From an uncultured Marinicella sp. (lineage in GTDB: Bacteria; Pseudomonadota; Gammaproteobacteria; Xanthomonadales; Marinicellaceae): DNA of 64,000 nt. Location: positions 123,212 through 187,211 of the forward strand of contig CANNBS010000006.1 in assembly GCA_947502925.1 (NCBI GenBank), written 5' to 3'. The notes beneath the pieces were generated by a model. The model was not told the origin of the DNA. It did not search any database and was given only the letters and a program-made list of their open reading frames with translations. This document shows, piece after piece, positions 1-9,711 of the stretch (position 1 is the first letter of the stretch; every line of letters starts with the position of its first letter). Position numbers and translations under genes: made by a program.

Positions 1-44
1 TGTTCAAAGAATTTTTACCTGAAAAAAAGATGAAATTTATATGA
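1..44 (+). CDS. 3' end of an unidentified gene entering from the left edge
   Basis: An open frame enters from the left edge (codons from position 3) and stops at TGA 42-44. It ends in FKEFLPEKKMKFI. Its stop overlaps the ATG at 41 (ATGA), the usual sign of translational coupling. Too little is visible to assign a function, and a chance open frame of this length cannot be excluded. Confidence 0.3.
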   Translation, partial: FKEFLPEKKMKFI

Positions 45-238
45 AATTATTCAAAAACAAGCCATACAACCCAAATAGCTGAAATGATGGAATAAAGTCG
101 GTAACAGCATCAGTTGTAGGAATTATGCTCTCTTTAGCTTTGATAGCGTTTATAGGGGCTAGTAAAAATTTTCAGCCTAGCGGCTGTATGCCATCAAACT
201 CTTTTGCAAAACCTAAAGGTCAACGAGTATATTGGTAA
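41..238 (+). pseudogene. small membrane-protein gene interrupted by an in-frame TGA
   Basis: The frame ATG 41 to TAA 236-238 has 66 codons and one internal stop, TGA at 80-82 (codon 14). After the stop it encodes a hydrophobic segment (VVGIMLSLALIAFIGA) followed by a short polar tail with one cysteine. This looks like a small single-pass membrane protein broken by a nonsense mutation. A shortened product could start at ATG 125. The ATGA overlap with the preceding frame suggests it was once an operon member. I do not recognise the family. From 239 to 376 I see no gene, only a weak AGGCCC/GGGCC inverted repeat near 339-370. Confidence 0.3.
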
Positions 239-376
239 ATAACCTTCTACTTTTAAAACCATTTCAATATGGGGGGATTTCAGTGGAATTTATGTTTAAA
301 AAGAGGATTGCGCTTTTTTAAATAATCATTTGGATGAAAGGCCCTAAACAAACAGAGGTTGCCTGGGGCCATTATC

Positions 377-1738
377 TCACTGATGATAAAAATCTTTAAT
401 CGAGAACGCTAATTCTAAGGCTTGTTCGTAGTTTAAGCGCGGGTCGACCTGGGTGGTGTAGGCGCGGCTGAGATCGGCTTCCTGGAGGGCGCGGGCGCCG
501 CCGAGGCATTCGGTGACGTTTTCGCCGGTCAGTTCGAGGTGGACGCCGCCGAGGTGTGAGCCGTTGTCTTTGTGGACTTTAAAGGATTCTTCCACTTCTT
601 TAGATATATTTTCAAAACGGCGGGTTTTATAACCGTTTGAGGTGGATTCGGTGTTGCCGTGCATGGGGTCTGCGCACCAGACGACGTTGAGGTCGGCTTT
701 TTGGACCGTTTTAATCAGTCGCGGTAAGTTAGTTTCGATGTTACCGGCCCCGAAGCGGTGTACCAGGGTGAGTTTTCCGGTTTCGTTGTTGGGGTTGAGT
801 GTCTGACATAAATCAATCAGGTGATCGGATTCGGTTTCTTTGCCGATTTTGACGCCGATGGGGTTTTCGATGCCGCGCAGGAGTTCAACATGGGCGCTGT
901 CAATCTGGTTGGTTCTGAGGCCAATCCAGGGAAAGTGGGTACCGAGGTTAAAGTAACCGGTTTGGCGTGGTACCTGGCGCGTGACGGCTTGTTCGTAGTG
1001 TAAATGCAGGGCTTCGTGGGCGCTGAAAAACTCGACGCTGGACAGGTTATTCACTTCGCGTCCGACCAGGACTTCAGCAAAATGCACGGATTCAGTGATC
1101 TTGCTGACAAGTTCTTTAAATTTTTCGGCATTTTTTGAATGTTTAACCCAGGCAATGTCCCAGTATTCGGGGTGTCTGATGTCAGCAAAGCCACCGTCGA
1201 CCAGTGCCCGTATGAAATTCAGGGTCATGGCAGAATAATGATAAGCTTTAAGCATGTTATCGGGATTTGGCACGCGCGAGGCTTCATCAAAGGTATTCTG
1301 GTTGACAATGTCACCGCGAAATGAGGGCAAAGATTGACCATCGCGAGTTTCCATGTCGGCACTGCGGGGTTTTGCGTATTGACCGGCAAAGCGACCAACC
1401 CGAACCACCGGTGTCTGACAGCCGTGAATAATGACCAGACTCATCTGAATCAATACTTTTAAGCGGTTGGATATAATCGAGGAATTGCAATCATCAAAGC
1501 TTTCAGCACAATCGCCGCCCTGGATTAAAAAGCGTTTTCCGGCGGCGACTTCGGCTAAATACTTTTTAAGACGGATAATTTCCCATGAGGTCACCAGAGG
1601 CGGCAGTCCAGCTAATGTATCCAACGCATTATTAAGGGCTTGTTGGTCGGGGTAAGTAGGCTGTTGGCGGATGGATTTATTTTTCCAACTGTCAACGGAC
1701 CAGTCGTTTGTGGGTGTTTTGTGGGTATTTGGCTTCAT
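377..1738 (-). CDS. class II (plant-type) 3-deoxy-7-phosphoheptulonate synthase
   Basis: A 453-residue DAHP synthase that condenses phosphoenolpyruvate and erythrose-4-phosphate in the first step of the shikimate pathway (cytoplasm). It belongs to the class II (AroA-II, plant/Mycobacterium) family, not the E. coli AroF/G/H type. Visible family motifs are GGDCAESF (residues 74-81, metal-ligand Cys77), KPRSADMETRDG, and the C-terminal WCADPMHGN. The full family length is present. Its ATG (1736-1738) overlaps the dsbB stop by ATGA, so it is probably co-transcribed with dsbB, a pairing without an obvious functional link. Confidence 0.93.
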   Translation of the reverse strand: MKPNTHKTPTNDWSVDSWKNKSIRQQPTYPDQQALNNALDTLAGLPPLVTSWEIIRLKKYLAEVAAGKRFLIQGGDCAESFDDCNSSIISNRLKVLIQMSLVIIHGCQTPVVRVGRFAGQYAKPRSADMETRDGQSLPSFRGDIVNQNTFDEASRVPNPDNMLKAYHYSAMTLNFIRALVDGGFADIRHPEYWDIAWVKHSKNAEKFKELVSKITESVHFAEVLVGREVNNLSSVEFFSAHEALHLHYEQAVTRQVPRQTGYFNLGTHFPWIGLRTNQIDSAHVELLRGIENPIGVKIGKETESDHLIDLCQTLNPNNETGKLTLVHRFGAGNIETNLPRLIKTVQKADLNVVWCADPMHGNTESTSNGYKTRRFENISKEVEESFKVHKDNGSHLGGVHLELTGENVTECLGGARALQEADLSRAYTTQVDPRLNYEQALELAFSIKDFYHQ

Positions 1739-2262
1739 GGGTTTTTAATGTTATTAACAGGGATAAACATCCAAATAAGGGTAAAAATGAACAAGCCAAT
1801 AAACATGATTAATGACCAGGTGGGCATGCTCATTCCTAAGAATTGCCATTGTATATCAGCACAATTACCGGAGCCGGTTAATACAGTTTTTAAGACATCC
1901 CACAAAGGCGAGGTGTCCATCATCATTTGTAAACTGGGACCACAGTCAGGTACCTGGTCAGCGGGTAATCCTTGCATCCAGACATGACGACCGCTAATGG
2001 CAATACCAATGGCAGAAATAATGATGGCCAGTGAGCCCATTAATTTGCGCCCCCAATATAGAGTGGGTTTAAAAGCCGCTACCAGAAATAGTACACCAAT
2101 GGCGATATACACCACCCGTTGTAAAATACACAGATTACACGGCATTAAGAAATCAACATACTCAACATAAAGTGCATAAGCGATTAAGCCTGCGCACAAT
2201 AGAAACGGACATAAAGTAATAAATCTGAATTGGGTTTTGCTCACGTAATCGTATCGTTTCAA
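1735..2262 (-). CDS. dsbB: disulfide bond formation protein B
   Basis: An inner-membrane quinone-dependent oxidase that reoxidises periplasmic DsbA. The 175-residue protein has four hydrophobic segments and both expected periplasmic cysteine pairs: C42-N-L-C45 in the first loop, and C107 and C134 in the second. QRVVYI following the CxxC is typical of the family. It is translationally coupled (ATGA) to the downstream DAHP synthase. It starts about 100 nt past the ribosomal-block terminator, so it is likely the first gene of its own unit. Confidence 0.93.
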   Translation of the reverse strand: MKRYDYVSKTQFRFITLCPFLLCAGLIAYALYVEYVDFLMPCNLCILQRVVYIAIGVLFLVAAFKPTLYWGRKLMGSLAIIISAIGIAISGRHVWMQGLPADQVPDCGPSLQMMMDTSPLWDVLKTVLTGSGNCADIQWQFLGMSMPTWSLIMFIGLFIFTLIWMFIPVNNIKNP

Positions 2263-2324
2263 TAAAAGTGTTAGATTAGCAAATGTATGGTGAAAATGTC
2301 AGCATATTTTACGGCTTAAAGCCA

Positions 2325-2352
2325 AAAAAACCCGCACAAAGGCGGGTTTTTT
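2325..2352 (-). terminator. intrinsic terminator after rplQ
   Basis: An 11-bp perfect stem (AAAAAACCCGC / GCGGGTTTTTT) with a 6-nt loop, 23 nt past the rplQ stop. In the minus direction it ends in a U run, so it should close the alpha operon. The A/T symmetry makes it potentially bidirectional. Confidence 0.85.
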
Positions 2353-2374
2353 CAGTATTGCTTGATGGATTCGA

Positions 2375-2773
2375 TTATTCGTCTTCGTCGGCCACTTCAA
2401 CAGCAGCAGATTTAATCGGACGATCGACCAATTCAACATAAGCCATGGGTGCATTGTCGCCTGCACGGAAGCCACATTTTAAGATACGCAGGTAACCACC
2501 TGGACGCTCTTGATACCGTGGACCCAGTTCATCGAACAATTTACCGACAATTTCTTTACTGCGCAATTGCGAAAAGGCACGTCTGCGATTGGCCACATTA
2601 TCCACTTTTGCTAAAGTGATTAATTTCTCGGCAACTCGGCGCAGCTCTTTGGCTTTTGGCACGGTGGTTTTAATCAGCTCGTGCTCAAACAGAGATGCTG
2701 ACATGTTTTTGAACATCGCTTTGCGGTGCGATGCGTTTCGGTTTAATTTTCTACCTGATTTTCTATGACGCAT
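2375..2773 (-). CDS. rplQ: 50S ribosomal protein L17
   Basis: The 132-residue L17 has the family N terminus [12 protein letters not shown] and the GGYLRILK segment, plus an acidic tail (VADEDE) beyond the conserved core. It is the last gene of the alpha operon, 11 nt after rpoA, and is followed by a strong terminator. Confidence 0.98.
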   Translation of the reverse strand: MRHRKSGRKLNRNASHRKAMFKNMSASLFEHELIKTTVPKAKELRRVAEKLITLAKVDNVANRRRAFSQLRSKEIVGKLFDELGPRYQERPGGYLRILKCGFRAGDNAPMAYVELVDRPIKSAAVEVADEDE

Positions 2774-2784
2774 GATACTTATCC

Positions 2785-3780
2785 TTATCCGATAAGACGC
2801 TCAGCAGTGCGGATTGCTGCTGGCGGCCAGTTGTCTAATCGCACGCCGAGGGTTAAACCCATTTCGGACAGTACGCCTTTGATTTCATTAAGTGATTTTT
2901 TACCTAAGTTAGGGGTTTTTAACAGCTCCACTTCAGTGCGCTGAATTAAATCACCAATGTATTGAATGTTTTCTGCTTTTAAGCAATTTGCGGAACGAAC
3001 CGTCAACTCCAGTTCATCGATTGGTTTGAGTAAGATTGGATTGAGTTTTTCTTCCTCTTCTTCTTTCTCAACCGTGGCTTCAATCTTAAAGTCAATAAAC
3101 AGTGCCAATTGTTCAACCAGAATACGGGCGGCAATACGCACGGCTTCTTCGGCTGACATGGATCCGTCGGTATCGATGTCTAAAATCAGCTTATCGAGAT
3201 TGGTCTTTTGTTGTAAACGGGCATTATCAACAGTATAAGCCACTCGCTTAACCGGACAAAAACTGGCGTCTAACAATAACTGACCAATGGGTCGTGACTC
3301 TTCACCAGTCTGGCGGTTAGCCGCCGGCTCATAACCCACACCTTTTTCCAGTTTCATGGTCATGTTCAGTGTGGTTTTTTTGTCTAAGTGACAAATAACC
3401 ACATCAGGATTGGCCACAGACACACCATCGGGTAACTGAATGTCACCGGCTGTGATGGTTTTTTTAGAGGCTTTTAAGCTGAGCTCGGCCTCGTCACGAT
3501 CCGGCATGGAAAATGCCAGTGTTTTTAAGTTGAGCAGTATTTCAACCACATCTTCGCTAACGCCTTCAATGGCGGAAAATTCGTGTTGAACACCGTCTAT
3601 ATTAACTTCAGTAATGGCACATCCGGGAATCGAAGACAATAAAATCCGTCGAAACGCATTACCCAGGGTGTGGCCAAAACCACGCTCTAAAGGTTCAATG
3701 GTAATTTTTGCGCTGTAGTCTGAACGTTCATCGACGTCCACAACTTTCGGGCGCAATAATTTAGCAAGTATGTCAGACAT
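2785..3780 (-). CDS. rpoA: RNA polymerase subunit alpha
   Basis: The 331-residue alpha subunit assembles RNA polymerase. The N-terminal dimerisation domain (about 1-235) includes NAFRR at 41-45. An acidic linker with a Glu run (about 239-244) joins it to the C-terminal domain. There, [11 protein letters not shown] (262-272) corresponds to the UP-element and activator-contact helix. The position between rpsD and rplQ is the standard alpha-operon order. Confidence 0.99.
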   Translation of the reverse strand: MSDILAKLLRPKVVDVDERSDYSAKITIEPLERGFGHTLGNAFRRILLSSIPGCAITEVNIDGVQHEFSAIEGVSEDVVEILLNLKTLAFSMPDRDEAELSLKASKKTITAGDIQLPDGVSVANPDVVICHLDKKTTLNMTMKLEKGVGYEPAANRQTGEESRPIGQLLLDASFCPVKRVAYTVDNARLQQKTNLDKLILDIDTDGSMSAEEAVRIAARILVEQLALFIDFKIEATVEKEEEEEKLNPILLKPIDELELTVRSANCLKAENIQYIGDLIQRTEVELLKTPNLGKKSLNEIKGVLSEMGLTLGVRLDNWPPAAIRTAERLIG

Positions 3781-3801
3781 GATAAATCTCTCGTAATTAG
3801 G

Positions 3802-4431
3802 TTATTTAGAATACAGCTCTACAATCAAGTTTTCATTGATGTCTGCAGGTAAATCATCACGGCTTGGTACCGATTTAAATTCACCTTTCATTTTCTTACC
3901 ATCAACACTCACCCAATCAGCGAACAAGTTCATTTCTTGCCATAACTCAAGTGCCTGCTTAATACGCAGTTGCTTTTTGGATTTGTCACGAACTTCAATA
4001 TCATCACCGGCTTTTACTTCATAAGACGGGATGTTACACACGCGGCCATTAACCATAATAGACTTATGGCTGACCAGTTGACGTGCTTCATTGCGCGTCA
4101 CAGCAAATCCCATGCGGTAAACCACATTATCAAGACGGGTTTCCAACAGTTTTAACAGGTTTTCACCGGTCGCACCTTTTTGTCGAACCGCTTTCTTATA
4201 GTAGTTTAAAAACTGCTTTTCCAGGATGCCGTAAGTTCTGCGAACTTTTTGTTTTTCGCGTAACTGCAGGGCGTAATCAGAAGGTTTATTGCGTTTAGCA
4301 GCCAAACCATGCTGACCCGGCGCCACATCTAATTTACATTTTGTTTCCATCGCGCGTGCAGGACTTTTCGTCATTAAGTCAACACCTTCGCGACGGGCTA
4401 ATTTACATTTTGGGCCTAAATATCTTGCCAT
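3802..4431 (-). CDS. rpsD: 30S ribosomal protein S4
   Basis: The 209-residue S4 is a primary 16S rRNA binder and 30S assembly initiator. It has the [16 protein letters not shown] start and an S4-type RNA-binding core ([13 protein letters not shown]...VNG). In gammaproteobacteria S4 also represses the alpha operon by binding the leader upstream of rpsM; a candidate leader lies at 5224-5470. Confidence 0.98.
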   Translation of the reverse strand: MARYLGPKCKLARREGVDLMTKSPARAMETKCKLDVAPGQHGLAAKRNKPSDYALQLREKQKVRRTYGILEKQFLNYYKKAVRQKGATGENLLKLLETRLDNVVYRMGFAVTRNEARQLVSHKSIMVNGRVCNIPSYEVKAGDDIEVRDKSKKQLRIKQALELWQEMNLFADWVSVDGKKMKGEFKSVPSRDDLPADINENLIVELYSK

Positions 4432-4440
4432 GTTATTCTC

Positions 4441-4827
4441 CTATACCCGACGTTTTTTCGGGGGTCTGCAACCGTTGTGAGGAATGGGTGTAATATCAAC
4501 GATGTTGGTAACCCGCATACCGAGGGCATTCAGCGCTCTGACAGAGGATTCTCTTCCTGGACCTGGACCTTTAATGCGAACTTCAATGTTTTTCATTCCG
4601 TGTTCCATGGCCACCTGGCCAGCTTTATCGGCAGCTACCTGAGCTGCAAACGGAGTGCTTTTTCTTGAACCTCTAAATCCAGACCCACCAGCCGTTGCCC
4701 ACGACAAACCATTACCTTGTCTGTCAGTGATCGTGATGATGGTATTGTTAAACGACGCGTGTACATGAGCGATTCCGTCAACAACAGTTCGTTTTGATTT
4801 TTTCTTCGTTTTTTGTGGTCTTGCCAT
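4441..4827 (-). CDS. rpsK: 30S ribosomal protein S11
   Basis: The 128-residue S11 of the 30S platform has the conserved [13 protein letters not shown] core and the basic tail [12 protein letters not shown]. It lies 9 nt upstream of rpsD and about 40 nt after rpsM. Confidence 0.98.
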   Translation of the reverse strand: MARPQKTKKKSKRTVVDGIAHVHASFNNTIITITDRQGNGLSWATAGGSGFRGSRKSTPFAAQVAADKAGQVAMEHGMKNIEVRIKGPGPGRESSVRALNALGMRVTNIVDITPIPHNGCRPPKKRRV

Positions 4828-4866
4828 TACTATTCTCTATCTAATGTCGCAAAGATATACGTACAA

Positions 4867-5223
4867 TTAACGTCTAATTGGCTTTTTAGGGCCTTTACGG
4901 GTGCGGCTGTTGTTCTTGGTTTTCTGACCTCGAACCGGTAAGCCACGGCGATGTCTTAAACCACGGTAGCAACCCAAATCCATTAATCGTTTAATGTCCA
5001 TGGCCACTTCACGGCGTAAATCACCTTCAACAGTGAATTCACCAACCACAGCACGTAATTTATCTAATTCAGCTTCTTCCAGCTGACCTACTTTTTGTGC
5101 AGGATTAACCCCTGCTTTGTCACAGATATCATAAGCTCTGGTACGACCGACACCATAAATACTGGTCAGTCCTATCCAAGTGTGCTTGGTATCCGGAATG
5201 TTTACACCCGCTATACGAGCCAT
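4867..5223 (-). CDS. rpsM: 30S ribosomal protein S13
   Basis: The 118-residue S13 of the 30S head contacts the P-site tRNA and 50S bridge B1. It has [11 protein letters not shown] at the start and the [19 protein letters not shown] tail. The ATG is preceded by an AGGAG-type ribosome site. It is the first gene of the alpha operon, and the 325-nt gap upstream of it lacks rpmJ. Confidence 0.98.
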   Translation of the reverse strand: MARIAGVNIPDTKHTWIGLTSIYGVGRTRAYDICDKAGVNPAQKVGQLEEAELDKLRAVVGEFTVEGDLRREVAMDIKRLMDLGCYRGLRHRRGLPVRGQKTKNNSRTRKGPKKPIRR

Positions 5224-5470
5224 GTTCTACTCCTGTTCCTCTAAAACCAGCGTGTGAGCCGGTCATTATTACAAATAAAGAGTGTGTTCTTGGGACTTCA
5301 TTCACTTTTGTCAATGACAAAAGCGAAAGCGGCCACTGCGAACACGCCTTATAATATCGTGCATTTTGCCTCTGATTCGCAAAGCAAAACTTCGCTCACC
5401 AACCGGCCATGCATGTTGTGCTGCTAGCAGCACAACTTAGGTATAAAACCTGTTTTATTGCCCAAAAAAG
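5224..5470 (-). promoter_or_regulatory. probable alpha-operon leader upstream of rpsM
   Basis: About 245 nt between a candidate promoter and rpsM contains no open frame resembling a gene. It holds a hairpin at 5305-5323 (CTTTTGTC / GACAAAAG, 3-nt loop) and a perfect 22-bp palindrome at 5415-5436. In gammaproteobacteria this position carries the S4-binding pseudoknot that represses rpsM-rpsK-rpsD-rpoA-rplQ. I infer the same role from position and structure, not from a confirmed motif match. Confidence 0.45.
5415..5436. repeat. perfect 22-bp palindrome
   Basis: A self-complementary sequence with half-site GTTGTGCTGCT. It could form an RNA hairpin in the rpsM leader or bind a dimeric protein as DNA. 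It has no U tract, so it is not a typical terminator. Confidence 0.7.
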
Positions 5471-5477
5471 GGCGCAA

Positions 5478-5483
5478 ATTATA
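5478..5483 (-). promoter_or_regulatory. candidate -10 box for the alpha operon
   Basis: A perfect TATAAT on the minus strand followed by a GC-rich stretch (TTGCGCCC), as in growth-rate-controlled promoters. The -35 region 17 nt upstream is poor (TGGCAT). A 9-bp hairpin (5496-5504 with 5523-5531) lies between secY and this box and could end or process the spc transcript. Confidence 0.35.
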
Positions 5484-5548
5484 ATACAACACAGCGCACA
5501 ATGCCATAACTTATTTAATTAAGCATTGTGCACTGCAATGTGTGCTTT

Positions 5549-6910
5549 TTAGCGACGAATTTTTGAAGAAGATCGTCGGTAATTTTTAATGTCTGATTTT
5601 TTCAACACTGAATCATATTGTTGCGAAACCAAATGGTTCTGTAACTGGGCCATTGAGTCCATGGCCACCACAACAACAATCAACAAACCAGTGCCACCGA
5701 GCGCAAAGGGTACCGCCAACATGGAATTCATGACATCAGGCAATAAACAGACACCCAATAAATACATGGATCCCCATAAAGTCACTCGATTTAACACACC
5801 ATCTAAGTAATTAGCGGTTTGTTTACCCGGTCGAATACCCGGAATCACCGCACTTTGACGTTTTAAATTATCAGCCGTTTCATCTGAATTAAACGTTAAT
5901 GCGGTATAAAAATAAGTAAAGAACACAATTAAAGCACCATAGAACACCATGTATAAGGTGTTACCGGGTGATAATTGTTGAGATAAATCAGTGAGCCATT
6001 CAAAACCTTCATTTTGACCGGCAAAACTGGCAATGGTACCGGGGAATAACACCAGTGATGAGGCAAAAATTGGTGGAATCACACCAGACATATTAACCTT
6101 CATCGGTAAATACGAGGTTTGTGCCTGGGTGGCCTGTCGGCCGCCACGACGCGCAAACTGCATGGTGACACGACGTTGTCCACGCTCCACAAAAACAATA
6201 AAGGTGGTTAAGCCCAAGGCCAAAGCCAATAAGAATATGGCGGTTAAGGCATTCAACTGACCTTCACTGACCATCTGGAAAACAGAAAACACGGCACTGG
6301 GCAAGTTCACAACAATACCAGCGAAAATAAGTAATGAGATACCATTACCAATACCGCGTTCAGTGATTTGTTCACCCAACCACATTAAAAACATGGTGCC
6401 ACCGGTTAAGGATATGGTGGCGGTGAATAAAAACCCAAAACCCGGTTGCGGCACCACCGCATTGGCACCAACAAATCCCAGTTTTTGTAATGAAAATGAG
6501 ATGCTGTAAGCCTGAAAACCGGCCAAAGCAATGGTGAAATAACGGGTGTATTGGGTAATTTTACGTTTACCGGTCTCGCCTTCCTTTTTTAATTCACGCA
6601 AAGTCGGCATGGTGTGACCCAATATTTGCATAATAATGGCGGCCGTAATATACGGCATCACACCCAAAGCAAAAATTGAATAGCGACCCAAGGCACCGCC
6701 TGAGAACATGTTAAACATGTCCAGTAAGCCACCGGAGTTTTGTTGTAACAGGTCAGCCAACACTTGTGGATTAACGCCGGGCACCGGCAAAAAGGTACCC
6801 ATGCGGTAAACAACGAGGGCGCCGATGACGAATAAAATCCGGCTTTTCAGTTCACCCAGGCCTTTTTTGTTGCCCAATAATTTTTCAACTTGCTCTTGTC
6901 TGCTTGACAT
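5549..6910 (-). CDS. secY: preprotein translocase subunit SecY
   Basis: The 453-residue channel subunit of the SecYEG translocon in the inner membrane has about ten hydrophobic helices. Family segments include RILFVIGALVVYRMGTFLPVPG at the first helix, the GERGIGNGISLLIFAGI loop, and the cytoplasmic RRVTMQFARR loop. It is 2 nt from rplO in the spc operon. Confidence 0.98.
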   Translation of the reverse strand: MSSRQEQVEKLLGNKKGLGELKSRILFVIGALVVYRMGTFLPVPGVNPQVLADLLQQNSGGLLDMFNMFSGGALGRYSIFALGVMPYITAAIIMQILGHTMPTLRELKKEGETGKRKITQYTRYFTIALAGFQAYSISFSLQKLGFVGANAVVPQPGFGFLFTATISLTGGTMFLMWLGEQITERGIGNGISLLIFAGIVVNLPSAVFSVFQMVSEGQLNALTAIFLLALALGLTTFIVFVERGQRRVTMQFARRGGRQATQAQTSYLPMKVNMSGVIPPIFASSLVLFPGTIASFAGQNEGFEWLTDLSQQLSPGNTLYMVFYGALIVFFTYFYTALTFNSDETADNLKRQSAVIPGIRPGKQTANYLDGVLNRVTLWGSMYLLGVCLLPDVMNSMLAVPFALGGTGLLIVVVVAMDSMAQLQNHLVSQQYDSVLKKSDIKNYRRSSSKIRR

Positions 6911-6912
6911 AG

Positions 6913-7344
6913 TTACGCTACTTTTCCACCGGCTTTTTCAATGGCTTCTTGCGCGCCTTTAGTGACTTGTAAACCAGTCACAGTGAGCGCTTTGTCCAAT
7001 TGTCCGGTATTAATCACTTTTACTTTAGTCACACCACGCTTAACCAAACCGGCTTCAATGAGCGATTCGATGGTGACTTCTTTTGTCTCTAATCCATTGA
7101 GATGGTAAAGACACACTTCAGCGCGCGTGGCAGCAATTTTAGAATTAAAGCCAAATTTAGGCAGGCGTTTGAAGATCGGTAACTGACCGCCTTCAAAACC
7201 CACTTTGTGAAAACCACCTGATCGTGATTTCTGTCCTTTATGGCCTCGTCCACAGGTTTTACCGGAACCTGAACCGATACCGCGACCGACTCGCTTTGCT
7301 TCTTTGGTGGCTCCCGCCGCCGGTTTGATGGTATTTAATTTCAT
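6913..7344 (-). CDS. rplO: 50S ribosomal protein L15
   Basis: The 143-residue L15 has the glycine/lysine-rich N-terminal extension ([21 protein letters not shown]) that threads into 23S rRNA, and a globular C-terminal half. It is in standard position between rpmD and secY. Confidence 0.98.
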   Translation of the reverse strand: MKLNTIKPAAGATKEAKRVGRGIGSGSGKTCGRGHKGQKSRSGGFHKVGFEGGQLPIFKRLPKFGFNSKIAATRAEVCLYHLNGLETKEVTIESLIEAGLVKRGVTKVKVINTGQLDKALTVTGLQVTKGAQEAIEKAGGKVA

Positions 7345-7359
7345 AATAATAAACCTCGT

Positions 7360-7560
7360 TTATTTAACGTCTTCGACAGCCAATAAATGATTGGCGGCAC
7401 GAATCATACCCATGTTTTCCGGGGTGGCATCAACGATGCGTGACTGGTGCATTTTACGGATACCTAAGCCACGAACACAGGCTTTGTGGTTGGCCAATGA
7501 ATTATTGGCACTTTTAATTTGTGTGACTTTAACTTGCGCCACTTTTTTAGCTTTAGCCAT
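7360..7560 (-). CDS. rpmD: 50S ribosomal protein L30
   Basis: The 66-residue L30 has the family core ([26 protein letters not shown]). It is slightly longer at the C terminus than the usual 58-60 residues. Its start overlaps the 3' end of rpsE by 8 nt, implying coupled translation. Confidence 0.96.
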   Translation of the reverse strand: MAKAKKVAQVKVTQIKSANNSLANHKACVRGLGIRKMHQSRIVDATPENMGMIRAANHLLAVEDVK

Positions 7561-8059
7561 GATTTTCCATTACCTCCTCAACGGTCATGCCACGTTTTGC
7601 GGCAATAGAATCCGGTGATGTAATTTGTTGTAAACCTTTGATGGTGGCACGGACCAGGTTAATGGGGTTGTTCGATCCTTGTGATTTGGCCAGTACGTTT
7701 TCCACACCAACCACATCAAATACCGCACGCATCGCACCACCGGCAATAACACCGGTACCTTCTAAAGCCGGTTGCATGTAAACCCGTGAGCCTGAATGCT
7801 TGGCTTTGGTGGCATGCCATAAGGTGTGGCCATGCAGGTCAACTTCGACCGTGTTTTTACGGGCTTGTTCCATGGCTTTTTGAATGGCTACGGGGACTTC
7901 TTTTGCCTTACCGTAACCAAAGCCGATTTTGCCTTTACCGTCACCAACAACTGTCAATGCCGCAAAACCAAACTGACGACCACCTTTAACCACTTTTGCC
8001 ACGCGGTTTACGGTCACCAATCTTTCCATTAAGTTATCGCCTTGATCTCTTTCTGCCAT
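7553..8059 (-). CDS. rpsE: 30S ribosomal protein S5
   Basis: The 168-residue S5 contributes to decoding accuracy and mRNA helicase activity at the 30S entry channel. It has the double-stranded-RNA-binding-like N domain ([16 protein letters not shown]) and the GKAKEVP / VRATIKGL segments of the C domain. It overlaps rpmD by 8 nt. Confidence 0.98.
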   Translation of the reverse strand: MAERDQGDNLMERLVTVNRVAKVVKGGRQFGFAALTVVGDGKGKIGFGYGKAKEVPVAIQKAMEQARKNTVEVDLHGHTLWHATKAKHSGSRVYMQPALEGTGVIAGGAMRAVFDVVGVENVLAKSQGSNNPINLVRATIKGLQQITSPDSIAAKRGMTVEEVMENHG

Positions 8060-8079
8060 AATATATCTCTATTAATCTT

Positions 8080-8436
8080 TTAAAATTTCAACCCGGCTTC
8101 TCGCGCGGCTTCAGCCAGGGCTTTTACTTTGCCATGGTATCTATAACCGGAGCGGTCAAAACCAACCGCTTCAATACCGGCTTTTTGCGCTTTTTCAGCA
8201 ATGGCTTTACCCACCGCCTGAGCTGCTTCAATGTTACTGCCGGATTGGCCGTCTTTAATCAAGCCTTTTTCTTTGGTTGATGCGGACACCAATGTGGTTT
8301 CGCCGTCACCGGAAAAAACTTGCGCATATATATGTTGATTGGTTTTGTGCACACTTAAAGATGGCACGCCCAACTGACGCAGTTTGACCCGTGTTTTGGT
8401 TGCTTTTTTTAATCTTTTGCTGTTTTTCTGATGCAT
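8080..8436 (-). CDS. rplR: 50S ribosomal protein L18
   Basis: The 118-residue L18 binds 5S rRNA together with L5 and L25. The basic N terminus ([15 protein letters not shown]) and the conserved end ([26 protein letters not shown]) are intact. Confidence 0.98.
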   Translation of the reverse strand: MHQKNSKRLKKATKTRVKLRQLGVPSLSVHKTNQHIYAQVFSGDGETTLVSASTKEKGLIKDGQSGSNIEAAQAVGKAIAEKAQKAGIEAVGFDRSGYRYHGKVKALAEAAREAGLKF

Positions 8437-8454
8437 GATTATCTCAAGAAAGCA

Positions 8455-8979
8455 TTACGCCTTCTTGGCCTCTTTTCTGTAAAGTCTTTCATCAGCATAT
8501 TTCACACCTTTGCCTTTATAGGGCTCCGGTGGTCTGATGGCTCTGATTTCTGCCGCCACTTGGCCAACTTGTTGCTTATCGATGCCGTTAACCACAATTT
8601 CTGTTTGGGTTGGTACATCAAAACTTATACCTTCACGGGCTTCATAAACAACCGGATGTGAGAAACCCAGATTTAAATCAAGGTTTTTGCCTTTCAAGCT
8701 GGCTCGATAACCGACGCCGGATAACTGTAACTTTTTGGTGAAACCGTTGGTCACACCTTCAATCATATTGGCTACCATGGAACGCATGGTACCGGCCATT
8801 GACATGTGTTGTGGTTCGGCTTTAATGGTCAGCTGCTTGTCATCCTGTTCTAATTGAACAGTTGGATGTAAATTAAAAGACAATTCACCTTTAGGACCTT
8901 TAACAGTGACTTGTTGGTCTTTGATTTTAACATCCACTTTGTCAGCGATGGCAATTGGTTGGTTTGCTATTCTTGACAT
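8455..8979 (-). CDS. rplF: 50S ribosomal protein L6
   Basis: The 174-residue L6 has two tandem L6 folds and lies near the factor-binding site. The signature RPPEPYKGKGVKY near the C terminus is present. Confidence 0.98.
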   Translation of the reverse strand: MSRIANQPIAIADKVDVKIKDQQVTVKGPKGELSFNLHPTVQLEQDDKQLTIKAEPQHMSMAGTMRSMVANMIEGVTNGFTKKLQLSGVGYRASLKGKNLDLNLGFSHPVVYEAREGISFDVPTQTEIVVNGIDKQQVGQVAAEIRAIRPPEPYKGKGVKYADERLYRKEAKKA

Positions 8980-8993
8980 CTTAACACTCCAAA

Positions 8994-9389
8994 TTATTTA
9001 AGCACACAAAGCACTTCACCGCCGATGGCTGCCTCGCGGGCGGCTTTATCGGACATGATGCCTTGTGATGTTGAAATAATAGCTGTACCAAAACCGGCAT
9101 CAACACGCGGTAAATCATGTTTACCCCGGTATTGACGTAAGCCGGGCTTACTGGCACGCTTTATTTCTTCGATCACCGGTTGGTTTCGGTGATATTTAAT
9201 ATTGATTTGCAAGTAAGGGTGGCCGTTTTTTTCCACCATTTCGAATGAACGAATATAGCCTTCTTGTTGCATCACGGATAACATGCCTTTCTTCATGTTA
9301 GAAGCCGGTGTCAAGGTGCTTTTTTTGTTCACTGCCTGGGCATTTTTAATGCTGCAGATCATATCTGAAATAGGATCACTTAAACTCAT
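8994..9389 (-). CDS. rpsH: 30S ribosomal protein S8
   Basis: The 131-residue S8 is a central-domain 16S rRNA binder. In E. coli it represses the spc operon at the rplE start. It has the SDPISDMICSIKNA start and the GTAIISTSQGIMSDKAARE C-terminal RNA-binding loop. Confidence 0.98.
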   Translation of the reverse strand: MSLSDPISDMICSIKNAQAVNKKSTLTPASNMKKGMLSVMQQEGYIRSFEMVEKNGHPYLQINIKYHRNQPVIEEIKRASKPGLRQYRGKHDLPRVDAGFGTAIISTSQGIMSDKAAREAAIGGEVLCVLK

Positions 9390-9399
9390 TATCTTCTCC

Positions 9400-9705
9400 T
9401 TACCAACTGGCTTTTGTTAAACCAGGAATGTCACCACGCATCGCGGCTTCACGCAACTGCAGCTTACTTAAACCAAACTTTCTGTAATAGCCGCGCGGTC
9501 TGCCGGAAATATTACACCGATTACGCATGCGAACCGGTGATGCATTTCGTGGTAATTTTTGCAAGGCTTCCTGTGCGTCCATCATGTCTTCATAAGACGT
9601 GTTGGGATCTGCAATGATTTTTTTCAATGCGGCACGTTTCTCAGCATACTTCGCAACGATTCTTGCTCTTTTAAGGTCTCTTTCGACCATCGATTTCTTT
9701 GCCAT
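9400..9705 (-). CDS. rpsN: 30S ribosomal protein S14, zinc-independent type
   Basis: The 101-residue S14 is the long form without zinc-binding CxxC pairs. It has the C-terminal signature [20 protein letters not shown]. It follows rplE in the spc operon. Confidence 0.98.
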   Translation of the reverse strand: MAKKSMVERDLKRARIVAKYAEKRAALKKIIADPNTSYEDMMDAQEALQKLPRNASPVRMRNRCNISGRPRGYYRKFGLSKLQLREAAMRGDIPGLTKASW

Positions 9706-9711
9706 AATTGA

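Noticed and set aside
80..82. In-frame TGA read as selenocysteine
   Set aside because: No SECIS-like hairpin directly follows, and the surrounding protein is not a redox enzyme.
5129..5548. A possible L36 gene or remnant between secY and rpsM
   Set aside because: The minus-strand frames contain stops and lack the conserved cysteines and the KHKQRQG-like end of L36. A short basic stretch was not enough to call a remnant.
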